Positions 1 to 6,406 of a stretch of 11,644 nucleotides of DNA are shown here, piece after piece. Position numbers and translations under genes: made by a program. The notes below the pieces were generated by a model. That model did not search any database. It was not told where the DNA came from and was given only the letters and a program-made list of their open reading frames with translations. Where the stretch lies: contig JAKSVY010000046.1 of the NCBI GenBank assembly GCA_024413875.1, positions 1-11,644 of the forward strand. The letters are read 5' to 3'. The stretch's first letter is position 1. Every line of letters begins with the position of its first letter. The DNA is from Bacilli bacterium. Lineage in GTDB: Bacteria > Bacillota_I > Bacilli_A > RFN20 > CAG-826.

Positions 1-281
1 TATTTCGCTAACGCATTACGTTTCCATTTAGCAAGGGAATGAACAATTTCAAGATTTGTTCCTGTTTCAATACATTTAAAGTTAACAGCCTTTTCATAGC
101 CATTTAAGTTATCATTAAGACCTGTATTTGGTTCAACAAAAATAGGCGCGGAAACACGCATCAAATTAAGTTTTTCGGCTAGTTTTCTCTCGAAAGTATC
201 TTTAACTAATTTAATAGCGAGTTCAGTTTCTTTAATAGACAAAACTGATTTATAGTCTTTTACAAAGATGTTATTTTTCAT
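1..281 (-). CDS. asnA: Aspartate-ammonia ligase (asparagine synthetase A), N-terminal part
   Basis: Cytoplasmic enzyme that makes asparagine from aspartate and ammonia with ATP cleaved to AMP and PPi. It is a homodimer related to class II aminoacyl-tRNA synthetases. The ATG at 279-281 opens a frame that I translated by hand. It contains RVSAPIFVE (residues 42-50), GLNDNLNGYEKAV (54-66) and IVHSLAKWKRNAL (79-91), which match the conserved N-terminal blocks of AsnA. Only 93 residues of the usual ~330 are present, and the rest lies left of the window. The start is supported by a GAAGGA Shine-Dalgarno at 289-294, seven to eight bases upstream, and by a TATAAT box at 308-313. It probably has its own promoter. 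There is no room for a T-box leader: the predicted 5' UTR is about 20 bases. Recognition is confident. Completeness cannot be judged. Confidence 0.93.
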   Translation of the reverse strand, partial: MKNNIFVKDYKSVLSIKETELAIKLVKDTFERKLAEKLNLMRVSAPIFVEPNTGLNDNLNGYEKAVNFKCIETGTNLEIVHSLAKWKRNALAK

Positions 282-307
282 AATGGTATCCTTCAATAAT
301 GATAACT

Positions 308-313
308 ATTATA
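308..313 (-). promoter_or_regulatory. -10 box of the asnA promoter
   Basis: A perfect TATAAT on the minus strand lies 27 bases upstream of the asnA ATG, placing transcription start near 301. The -35 region is weak: no good TTGACA-like hexamer sits 16-18 bases upstream. The call rests on the perfect -10 and its position. Confidence 0.5.
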
Positions 314-369
314 CATAAAAGTTATTGAGAAATGTTTCTTTATTTAAATTTATTGCATATGCCTGAAAA

Positions 370-1488
370 TCAGCATTCTGGAATATCAGTTAGTGAAATA
401 GGAAATTCATAATAAAATTTCTTTCCATGTATTACAAATTTTCCAGACACCTTTAAAGCCCCCGTATAGTTTTTTAGATTGATAAGTCTTTTAAAGTAAA
501 AAGCAGCACTGCAATCATTTCTTTTAACAGCATAAATTACTCTATCATTTTTATGGTCATATGCTAATACTCCAGATAATTCCGGATTGAATATTTCCGT
601 TATCCATTCGTTTTCATTTTTGGTTGTCACTATTTCAATAATCTTTTTATCAAGAACTTTATCAATTTGTGTTACTAGTCTTTGCCCTACTTTAAAAGAT
701 TCAATAGTTTGGATATTGTCATATTCATTATCAACTTCATAAATATAATTATGAATTTTTTCAATTGGAGTTTCTTCTAATGAATATCTGTACTTATCCG
801 TGATGTGATAATCAAACGATAAAGGCAAATAGAATCTTCCTATGTATCTATCTTTATCAATAACATAACTGTTAGATGCTGTCGGATCCATATTTTCCAT
901 GATTATTTGTTCTTTAACTGAATTATACGTATATTTGACTGCCATAGGTGTTCCATCTGTTTTTAATAAAACAGCTTCAAACCCTTCTGGACTAGTTGTT
1001 AAAGTAAAACCAGGCCTATCATCTTCTTTGATTCTTATTGACCATCCATAATTTTGATACGTTGTGAATGTAACTTTTTTATAGTATTCATCCACAATAT
1101 CAAAAAGAACCATTCTTTCATCATCTCTATTTGATAATTGTTTTAATGGTACTTTTGGTTCAAAGTAAGGTGGCAATCCATCATCAAGAAGATTTTTATT
1201 AATAACAACTGATACATAAATATCGTAGGCAGCATCAGCAATTTCTTTAATAGCGGCGATATTAAAATGAAATTCATCTAATAAAGTTTCAATTTTAGGA
1301 GACAAAACATCATGAAAGTTCAGTTTTTCATATTGAGTATCTTTTGTAATTGATTCATCTTTAAAATTAATATCTCTAAGATACTTATTCATAAACAATC
1401 TTTCCTTATAAGGGAAATCATTTAAATTTAAGTATTCATAAAGATTGATGTTTTCGTTGTTTTCAATAAGTAGTTCCATAGTGGACAT
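370..1488 (-). CDS. Unrecognised 372-residue protein
   Basis: I do not recognise this family. The protein has no signal peptide and no hydrophobic segment long enough to cross a membrane, so it is probably cytoplasmic. Residues 1-110 look mainly helical, and a Leu/Asn-rich start leads into a stretch ending near NKNLLDDGLPPYF. From about residue 120 the sequence alternates as in beta strands and is rich in Tyr, Ile and charged residues (YQNYGWSIRI, RYIGRFYLPLSF, GKFVIHGKKFYYEF), which suggests a C-terminal beta-rich domain. I see no catalytic motif. The start is uncertain: ATG codons occur at 1486-1488 and 1477-1479 and neither has a clear Shine-Dalgarno. It is separated by 75 bases from the HD paralogue upstream, and no convincing promoter or terminator flanks it. 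It may be part of the accessory region that begins at 4522. Confidence 0.75.
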   Translation of the reverse strand: MSTMELLIENNENINLYEYLNLNDFPYKERLFMNKYLRDINFKDESITKDTQYEKLNFHDVLSPKIETLLDEFHFNIAAIKEIADAAYDIYVSVVINKNLLDDGLPPYFEPKVPLKQLSNRDDERMVLFDIVDEYYKKVTFTTYQNYGWSIRIKEDDRPGFTLTTSPEGFEAVLLKTDGTPMAVKYTYNSVKEQIIMENMDPTASNSYVIDKDRYIGRFYLPLSFDYHITDKYRYSLEETPIEKIHNYIYEVDNEYDNIQTIESFKVGQRLVTQIDKVLDKKIIEIVTTKNENEWITEIFNPELSGVLAYDHKNDRVIYAVKRNDCSAAFYFKRLINLKNYTGALKVSGKFVIHGKKFYYEFPISLTDIPEC

Positions 1489-1534
1489 ACTTTATATGAT
1501 TGTTATTAATTTGATTCTGGAGAATTACTAGAAA

Positions 1535-1550
1535 TCACAAATTTGTAATT
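1535..1550. promoter_or_regulatory. Short palindrome upstream of the 372-residue gene
   Basis: ACAAATTTGT at 1537-1546 is a perfect 10-base palindrome and extends to 16 bases with one mismatched pair. A second inverted repeat, ATTCT-GG-AGAAT, lies at 1514-1525. Both are in the 75-base gap before the gene. They could be operator half-sites, but AT-rich palindromes of this size are common by chance. Confidence 0.2.
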
Positions 1551-1563
1551 AAAAAGCAACCCA

Positions 1564-2085
1564 CTAAGGATTGCTATCATTATCTTTATGTTCTAAGAAT
1601 CTCTTTGTTTTTGTAATGTAACCAGCATAGTCAGTTAAGAATCCTGTAAAGTATGGTCCACCAGCTTTATCACATAAATACTTAAGGTCGAGTATCACTA
1701 CTTTTCTTGCGATATCATTTTTCTTAATTATCTCGTAGTATTTATTGTCTTTAAACATCGGATCATTTTCTAATGTTTTTAACGCTCTTAATACTTTCTT
1801 ATTTTTAATCACTTTGCTTATTTGTTCAGAAGATAAGATATTTTGCGCAACTACTTCATGAAGAAGAGCGACAATTCTTTCTTCTTTTGTTTCGCATTGC
1901 ATAGCAATATCAATAACGTGCACTAACTCTTTGATTAGTGACCCATAACAATAATACCCTTGATGATAAACTTTATTGCCGTGAGTCTTAATTGCAATGG
2001 AGAAAGCAGTATATTCAATCCCCTTAAGACTATTAACAAACTTATTTTGTTCTTCGTTTAATTTAACGCATTTTACTTCAATCAT
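1564..2085 (-). CDS. Short HD-domain paralogue with a degenerate active site
   Basis: This 173-residue protein aligns along its length with the N-terminal half of the HD/DUF1810 protein encoded just upstream. Shared blocks include IAIKTH (31-36), IAMQC (60-64), RIVALLHEVV (70-79) and NDIARKVVILDL (123-134). The aligned metal-ligand positions are H56, H76, E77 and D133, so the HD signature has become HE. The Glu-Asp pair that follows it in RelA/SpoT-type hydrolases (VVEDT) is replaced by Ala80-Gln81. An insertion of about ten residues precedes H56. It probably keeps the fold but has lost or changed hydrolase activity. It could bind the nucleotide, pair with its neighbour, or be a decaying copy. 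The ATG at 2083-2085 is chosen over an in-frame TTG at 2103 because AGAGGTG sits five bases upstream of it. It is preceded by a terminator and a TATAAT box, so it is likely transcribed on its own. Confidence 0.8.
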   Translation of the reverse strand: MIEVKCVKLNEEQNKFVNSLKGIEYTAFSIAIKTHGNKVYHQGYYCYGSLIKELVHVIDIAMQCETKEERIVALLHEVVAQNILSSEQISKVIKNKKVLRALKTLENDPMFKDNKYYEIIKKNDIARKVVILDLKYLCDKAGGPYFTGFLTDYAGYITKTKRFLEHKDNDSNP

Positions 2086-2090
2086 ATTCA

Positions 2091-2097
2091 CACCTCT
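2091..2097 (-). promoter_or_regulatory. Ribosome binding site fixing the start at 2085
   Basis: AGAGGTG on the minus strand, five bases before the ATG at 2083-2085. It rules in that ATG rather than the upstream in-frame TTG at 2103, which would fall at the predicted transcription start. Confidence 0.6.
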
Positions 2098-2108
2098 TTT
2101 CAATGGTG

Positions 2109-2114
2109 ATTATA
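2109..2114 (-). promoter_or_regulatory. Possible -10 box for the short HD paralogue
   Basis: Perfect TATAAT on the minus strand just after the terminator of the upstream gene, placing transcription start near 2102 and a leader of about 17 bases. No good -35 hexamer is visible at 16-18 bases, because that spot is occupied by the terminator stem. Confidence 0.4.
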
Positions 2115-2120
2115 TACAAA

Positions 2121-2149
2121 ACAAAAATAAAGGACACATAATGTGTCCT
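2121..2149 (-). terminator. Intrinsic terminator after the HD/DUF1810 gene
   Basis: On the minus strand AGGACACA-TTA-TGTGTCCT forms a perfect 8-bp stem with a 3-base loop (2131-2149), followed by a T-rich tract (TTATTTTTGT, 2121-2130). It begins nine bases after the stop codon of the HD/DUF1810 gene. It separates that operon from the short HD paralogue. Confidence 0.85.
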
Positions 2150-2157
2150 CTGAATTA

Positions 2158-3066
2158 CTATTTTGTTATTTCTAACAACGAGATGGTTTTTGCGTCAAAT
2201 TTTCCATCGAAGTATTTATCGATTACTTGCTTATATATTGATTCATTTTGTCCAGTAGCGAGATGGAATAGAGTCATTGAACTTCTAAGTTTTAATGTAT
2301 CAGGAAAATGAAAGACATCATAGATATTAATCTTTCCTAAAGATAACACTGCTTTAGTAAGACTTACCATTCTTACACCCAACACAGGATGGTCTAGATA
2401 CGCTTTCGCTTCACCTAAATCCACTACTGAATATGTCGCATCCATATCTGAATTACCTAAGCCTCTAATTTGAGGGAAGATATACCACATCCAATGTGAA
2501 CGTTTATTTCTTTGTTTAATTTCTTTCATTGCTAAATCAAAGCCAGAAAACTCTTTGTCTTGCGCGTGCATATATCTTTCAAGGTCATAGAAAGGTGTAT
2601 TACCTAATAAATAGTCTTTGCTTCTTTGATATTTATTAAGTCTTACCATATCCCATTTACCAGGATTTGGAATTCTTGATAAATCCATATTGTGAGATAA
2701 ATCAGATAACTTAACCTCCCTTGCTAAATCATTATCCTTAATATCACTTAAATATTTCGGATAGAAGGTATTATTAGTTTTTGTTACAAGCTTAAGAGCG
2801 ACAATGATGTCTTTATCAAAAATATTAGATAATGTTTCTAATGTAATATCAGTATCCTCCACTACATCATGAAGAAACGCGACTACACGTGATTTTTCAC
2901 TTGTGCAGCCCATTGCAACCTTAATTGGGTGATGAATGTAATCCGCACCCGCTTTATCAACTTGCCCTTTATGCGCTTTAAAAGCAATATCAAACGCTTT
3001 AGATTCTAATTCGGTTAAATTATCAAGAAATTTCTTTTCGTTGCTTGAATAGGCTGTTTTATTCAT
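2158..3066 (-). CDS. HD-domain phosphohydrolase fused to DUF1810
   Basis: Two-domain protein of 302 residues. Residues 8-155 form an HD domain of the RelA/SpoT hydrolase (HD_4) type: AHKGQ (31-35), YIHHP with H46, LHDVVEDT with H66-D67 and E70-D71, and SDLSHN with D122. The four metal ligands and the Glu-Asp pair needed for ppGpp hydrolysis in Rel enzymes are all present, while no synthetase domain is seen. Residues 159-302 match DUF1810: KRSHWMWYIFPQIRGLG (188-204), AYLDHPVLG (222-230) and LKLRSSMTLFHLA (258-270). DUF1810 has no function that I can name with confidence. The ATG at 3064-3066 is preferred over TTG at 3081 because GAAGGA lies seven bases upstream. The gap to the HigA-like gene is 18 bases, so it is likely co-transcribed with the toxin-antitoxin pair. 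It may hydrolyse an alarmone or related nucleotide, but the substrate is inferred only. Confidence 0.9.
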   Translation of the reverse strand: MNKTAYSSNEKKFLDNLTELESKAFDIAFKAHKGQVDKAGADYIHHPIKVAMGCTSEKSRVVAFLHDVVEDTDITLETLSNIFDKDIIVALKLVTKTNNTFYPKYLSDIKDNDLAREVKLSDLSHNMDLSRIPNPGKWDMVRLNKYQRSKDYLLGNTPFYDLERYMHAQDKEFSGFDLAMKEIKQRNKRSHWMWYIFPQIRGLGNSDMDATYSVVDLGEAKAYLDHPVLGVRMVSLTKAVLSLGKINIYDVFHFPDTLKLRSSMTLFHLATGQNESIYKQVIDKYFDGKFDAKTISLLEITK

Positions 3067-3073
3067 ATTTGTT

Positions 3074-3079
3074 TCCTTC
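3074..3079 (-). promoter_or_regulatory. Ribosome binding site fixing the start at 3066
   Basis: GAAGGA on the minus strand, seven bases before the ATG at 3064-3066. The longer frame starting at TTG 3081 would put this site inside the coding region. Confidence 0.65.
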
Positions 3080-3084
3080 AAAAT

Positions 3085-4134
3085 TTAATTAATATTATAC
3101 GACACATTGAATTCTTTATCATACATTCCATAAGGAACTATATCAGGCAATTCCTTGTGGAGTCTTCCTAATACGATGCAAGGGAGAATATTTATTTTAC
3201 CGGCGAATTTTTTAATCGATATTTCACTAAAATTTCTTTTGCTAACAAAATCATTCCACTCTTCTTTTGGAATAAGTATGTTTTTTGCCATTTCATTAGC
3301 TTCCTCATCAATTCTGCCTTCCACACTAATAAGAGTTTCGCGTCTATGTTCCATTAGTACATGGGAAAGTTCATGGAATATAGTAAACCAAAATAAGTCT
3401 GCTTTTTCACTTTTATTAGAAACTGCCAGCATCACATTATCTTTACCGAGCCATTTTGTTACTCCATAAATATATGATTTCGTAAGATACGGAAGTAAAA
3501 CAAAAGATACTCCACATTCTTCAAAAATTTCGATTAATCTTGGAATAAATTCTTCTTGGCTCTTTGTTGTTAGGTTTCTCATTTCTGAAATATAACTTTT
3601 CAAAAGCTTGCTGTTAAATGAATTATTCTTTTTCTTTCTTGCTTCTTTAATCGCTAAAGCCACCCAAAAGTTTTGATAAAAATAATTATCACCATTATTT
3701 TGTTGTTCTTTAAAACAAACGAATGAATCTTTATTATTTAATAAAGTTAAATTATTTACCCCAACCAATCTACGGACTTTTTCAACAATAATTTCTTTTT
3801 TATCATTTTCGTCAATGTAATTATGGTCAATAAGATATTTTTTGATATTTTTTACAAGGTTCCAATCATCATCCAATTCCTTTTCGATCTCAGTTTCATG
3901 GAGATACATATCATATTGAGTTTGCAGATTAGTCCACACATCAATAGAGTTATCAAAAAATTTAGATAGCTTGTAAGCAACCTCAAATGTAATTGAACAT
4001 TTTCCATTAATAATAGATGAAAGAATTCTTTCTGAAATCCCTGTTCTTAATGAAAATTCTTTAGAAGTCATTTCCATAGCTTCTAGCGAATCTTTGATAT
4101 AAATTCCTGGATGAAACCTTTTAATAGTTGGCAT
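3085..4134 (-). CDS. HigA-like HTH antitoxin fused to an ImmA/IrrE metallopeptidase
   Basis: Numbered from MPTIKRFHPG. Residues 5-70 are an Xre/HigA helix-turn-helix (TSKEFSLRTGISERILSSI, 23-41), preceded by the HPG motif typical of HigA. Residues ~190-320 are an ImmA/IrrE (COG2856) zinc peptidase: FHELSH gives HExxH at H254, E255 and H258, and DEEANEMAKNILIP supplies the likely third ligand at about E278. The HTH would bind the operon promoter. The peptidase could cleave a repressor or antitoxin under stress, as ImmA and IrrE do. It overlaps the HigB-like gene, which indicates translational coupling. The start is ambiguous: AAAGGAG at 4148-4154 is 13 bases from this ATG and only 4 from an in-frame GTG at 4141-4143. 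I chose the ATG because the HigA-like N-terminus fits. The gap to the HD/DUF1810 gene is 18 bases. Confidence 0.9.
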   Translation of the reverse strand: MPTIKRFHPGIYIKDSLEAMEMTSKEFSLRTGISERILSSIINGKCSITFEVAYKLSKFFDNSIDVWTNLQTQYDMYLHETEIEKELDDDWNLVKNIKKYLIDHNYIDENDKKEIIVEKVRRLVGVNNLTLLNNKDSFVCFKEQQNNGDNYFYQNFWVALAIKEARKKKNNSFNSKLLKSYISEMRNLTTKSQEEFIPRLIEIFEECGVSFVLLPYLTKSYIYGVTKWLGKDNVMLAVSNKSEKADLFWFTIFHELSHVLMEHRRETLISVEGRIDEEANEMAKNILIPKEEWNDFVSKRNFSEISIKKFAGKINILPCIVLGRLHKELPDIVPYGMYDKEFNVSYNIN

Positions 4135-4495
4135 AATGCTCACTTAACTCCTTTATCCTTATGTAATATATACTTTTCAAAAACTCTTTCTCATTATCAG
4201 TTGGAACCATTACATTCCCATTGTCATCTAGCATTTGAATCATTAATCTCCATTTACTTTTCTTTTTATCTAATGAAACAGCATAGTGATCACTTAAATT
4301 GCCTACCTTGTGCTCCATATAAAAGAATGGAATTGATTTAATATCATATGCATCTTTAGCAGATTCAACATATCTTAAGAATTTTTGCATTCCTTCAGAT
4401 ATAAGAACTCCATACTTCTTTTTCATAAAGCGTTCGTTTTCATATTCTTTTATTAATGACTTAGGTTTGTATTCGTACTTCATATTATAATTCAT
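4121..4495 (-). CDS. HigB/RelE-superfamily toxin-like protein
   Basis: About 120 residues resembling the HigB 'killer' mRNA-interferase family, which cleaves mRNA on the ribosome. Family-like features are the MKYEYKPKSLIKEY start, KKKYGVLISEGMQKFL, HKVGNLSDHYAVSL and the strand KWRLMIQ, followed by an IYYIRIKELSEHY C-terminus. The fit is by pattern and position, since the family is divergent and I cannot point to a full catalytic set. Toxin-before-antitoxin order matches canonical higBA. Its end overlaps the HTH/ImmA gene. Start: a frame from TTG 4522 exists, but the predicted promoter puts transcription start near 4520, so ATG 4493-4495 or ATG 4481-4483 is more likely. The latter gives the usual HigB N-terminus. 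Neither has a Shine-Dalgarno, which may keep expression low. Confidence 0.78.
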   Translation of the reverse strand: MNYNMKYEYKPKSLIKEYENERFMKKKYGVLISEGMQKFLRYVESAKDAYDIKSIPFFYMEHKVGNLSDHYAVSLDKKKSKWRLMIQMLDDNGNVMVPTDNEKEFLKSIYYIRIKELSEHYANY

Positions 4496-4500
4496 CTTAC

Positions 4501-4530
4501 TTGCAATGCAATTTAAATTCAAATAAATTG
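4501..4530. promoter_or_regulatory. Candidate autoregulatory operator of the HigBA-like operon
   Basis: Two inverted repeats overlap: CAATTTA (4509-4515) with TAAATTG (4524-4530), and TTGCA-A-TGCAA (4501-4511). They cover the area from the -10 box to just downstream of the predicted transcription start, where HigA-type antitoxins usually bind. The AT-rich repeat alone would be weak evidence. Position is the main support. Confidence 0.4.
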
Positions 4531-4555
4531 TATATTCGTATTACCTTTTAAGTAA
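4527..4555 (-). promoter_or_regulatory. Promoter of the HigBA-like / HD-DUF1810 operon
   Basis: TTACTT (4550-4555) and TACAAT (4527-4532) on the minus strand, separated by 17 bases, give a sigma-A-like promoter with transcription start near 4520. The -10 has one mismatch and the -35 is moderate. Confidence 0.5.
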
Positions 4556-4599
4556 TTTATTACCAAAAATAATAATAGTTTTTCATATTCGAAAAGCAT

Positions 4600-4612
4600 T
4601 TGCCTTCGGCAA
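4600..4612. other. Small hairpin in the gap between the fibre operon and the toxin operon
   Basis: TTGCC-TTC-GGCAA is a perfect 5-bp stem in an otherwise AT-rich gap (4523-4710). No T-tract follows on either strand, so it is not a convincing terminator. Role unknown. Confidence 0.3.
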
Positions 4613-4631
4613 CTGATAATTATATTTTCCA

Positions 4632-4668
4632 TCAAATAAAAAGAGTTACCTCTCAATGAGATAACCCT
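4632..4668 (-). terminator. Intrinsic terminator of the SipW/TasA-like operon
   Basis: On the minus strand AGGGTTA pairs with TAACTCT (one G-U) and TCTC pairs with GAGA, with a 2-base GG bulge and an ATT loop (4642-4668). TTTTTATTTGAT (about 4630-4641) follows. It starts 43 bases after the stop codon of the last gene of the operon. Confidence 0.75.
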
Positions 4669-4710
4669 TAATCTTTATTAAATCAAGTTTCTTTAATGTA
4701 TTGAAATTAA

Positions 4711-6363
4711 TTACTTTAAGAATTCGTTGATCTTAACTGTTCCAAAGTCATTGTTGCCTTTAACAACTTCAACACCTGTTGGAACTGTTGTTGGATATTC
4801 GACACCAGATGTAGCAAATCTAACACCACTACCTGAAACTACGTTAACTGCTGTGTTGCCTGTAACGACAATCTTTGTTAATTCTGTAATTTCAGCAGCT
4901 TTGATAAGATAGCTCTTAACATTGTCGAATGTACAATTTGTAACTGAGTAGACACCATATTCTTTTTGGTTTCCACCACTTTGTGTTTGGATTGTACGTG
5001 TTGTATCCTTAAATGAACAGTTATCAATGTAAAGATCACCAGTACCTAAGCCAAGGAACCCATATGTATGAGCAGCTGTTGATTGTGCCATATTGAATGT
5101 TGAGTTCTTAACTGTGATACCCTTATAGATATCTACATCACCACCATTGTTCATACAGTGGATTGCAGATGTTGTAGATGCACCACCAACAAAGTCACAT
5201 CCATCAACAACAACGTTTTGAACATTGTTTTGCTTTGCACCACTTGTGATATCAAGAGCAAGCATTTCTGCTTCACTAGAACCAACAAATGATAAATCCT
5301 TAAATGTTAAACCATTAATTGTTGTGAATGAGTAGAATACACTTTGTGTAACTGTTGATGTGAAGTCACGAACATAGTCTGTAACATTAGCGCCATAAGA
5401 GTGACCAGCTGTAATGCCAAATGATGTAACAGTAACACCTGGAACAGATGTAATTGTTAAGTTTTCAATGTCACGTTCATACATTGGAGTGCCATGCCAT
5501 GCACCATCTTGACGAAGTTCAACATATTCTGCTGGTGTTAATGCTGGAGCAGTAATTGCACCATCATGGCAAACTGTGCCAGAACCTTCATATTTTGAAG
5601 GGAGGTTAATCATAACCTTTGAATCTAAGCTTTCTGTAATAACAACTGTTGAATTGTTGAGAGAACCATATTTGCCTAAGAAGACTTCTTGTGCGTTTGC
5701 TTTATTAGCAACTAAGATCTTTTCTTCAACAGCATCCTCGTTAGAAACATGAGCGTTTCCTTGAACTGCTTCAACTGTGTACTTGATTGAGCAAGTTTGA
5801 TCTTGGTAAGAATTACCTACTGATAATGGTAAGTAAATTTCAACTGGAGTTTCGATATCATCACTTCCTGGATTTACGACATCACTCCATTCAGTAGAAT
5901 ATTTCTTAACACCATTTGCTTGGTTATCACCAATCTTGAATTCGATACCAGCGAAGAAGAGTAAATTTCCTTCTGCTTCGAATCCGATGCGGTATTTCAT
6001 ACCGACATTTGAACTATTTTTGATTGTAATCTTTGCAGTTGCTTTATCGCCAGGTGTAACGTTCAATAACTTGATAGCGTCTTCTTCAACAGTAGCTGTA
6101 CCACCATTAGCGAATGTACCGTTTGCGGTTTCAACTAATGAATATGTATTGCCGTTTTCATCTAAAACTGTACCAGCTTCATCATATTCTGCTGAATAAG
6201 TTTTAAGATCGCTAACAGTAGCTTCAACTTTAACCTTACCTGCTGTAACAGCAATGTTTGTGTTTGCTTCACTTGTGAAGATTGCATATGTAGATCCAAC
6301 ACCGATAGCAGCAAATGCTGTTAATGCGAGTACTGGAACCATAATTTTCTTATTGATTTTCAT
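4711..6363 (-). CDS. Secreted TasA-like domain fused to a beta-helix-like region (putative adhesin)
   Basis: 550 residues. Residues 1-44 are a SipW-dependent signal peptide: KINKK, a hydrophobic core, then GVGSTYA-IFTSEANTN with likely cleavage after A27. Residues 28-204 form a TasA/camelysin-like beta-sandwich ending in YQDQTCSIKYTVEAVQGNAH, closely matching the same block in the 674-residue neighbour. Residues ~297-515 alternate short strands and turns (LTFKDLSFVG, VVVDGCDFVG, ITVKNSTFN, LYIDNCSFKD, YSVTNCTFDN), typical of a right-handed parallel beta-helix. There is no LPxTG sorting signal, so surface retention would come from assembly into fibres. The function is inferred as an adhesin or matrix component, possibly glycan-binding. 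No lyase catalytic residues are evident. AAGAGGT at 6371-6377 supports the start. It is last in the operon, 43 bases after the previous gene. Confidence 0.85.
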   Translation of the reverse strand: MKINKKIMVPVLALTAFAAIGVGSTYAIFTSEANTNIAVTAGKVKVEATVSDLKTYSAEYDEAGTVLDENGNTYSLVETANGTFANGGTATVEEDAIKLLNVTPGDKATAKITIKNSSNVGMKYRIGFEAEGNLLFFAGIEFKIGDNQANGVKKYSTEWSDVVNPGSDDIETPVEIYLPLSVGNSYQDQTCSIKYTVEAVQGNAHVSNEDAVEEKILVANKANAQEVFLGKYGSLNNSTVVITESLDSKVMINLPSKYEGSGTVCHDGAITAPALTPAEYVELRQDGAWHGTPMYERDIENLTITSVPGVTVTSFGITAGHSYGANVTDYVRDFTSTVTQSVFYSFTTINGLTFKDLSFVGSSEAEMLALDITSGAKQNNVQNVVVDGCDFVGGASTTSAIHCMNNGGDVDIYKGITVKNSTFNMAQSTAAHTYGFLGLGTGDLYIDNCSFKDTTRTIQTQSGGNQKEYGVYSVTNCTFDNVKSYLIKAAEITELTKIVVTGNTAVNVVSGSGVRFATSGVEYPTTVPTGVEVVKGNNDFGTVKINEFLK

Positions 6364-6406
6364 AATTAATACCTCTTAAAAAAGTTTAATTAATAATTGC
6401 GTATGA

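Noticed and set aside
282..369. T-box or other riboswitch upstream of asnA
   Set aside because: The gap is only 88 bases, and the -10 box leaves about 20 bases of leader, too short for a T-box.
2131..2149. Perfect inverted repeat that could be a transposon end or integrase site
   Set aside because: It sits nine bases after a stop codon and is followed by a T-tract on the coding strand, so an intrinsic terminator explains it fully.
4711..5475. Possible pectate lyase activity in the beta-helix region
   Set aside because: The beta-helix pattern is visible, but no calcium-binding Asp cluster or catalytic Arg set could be identified.
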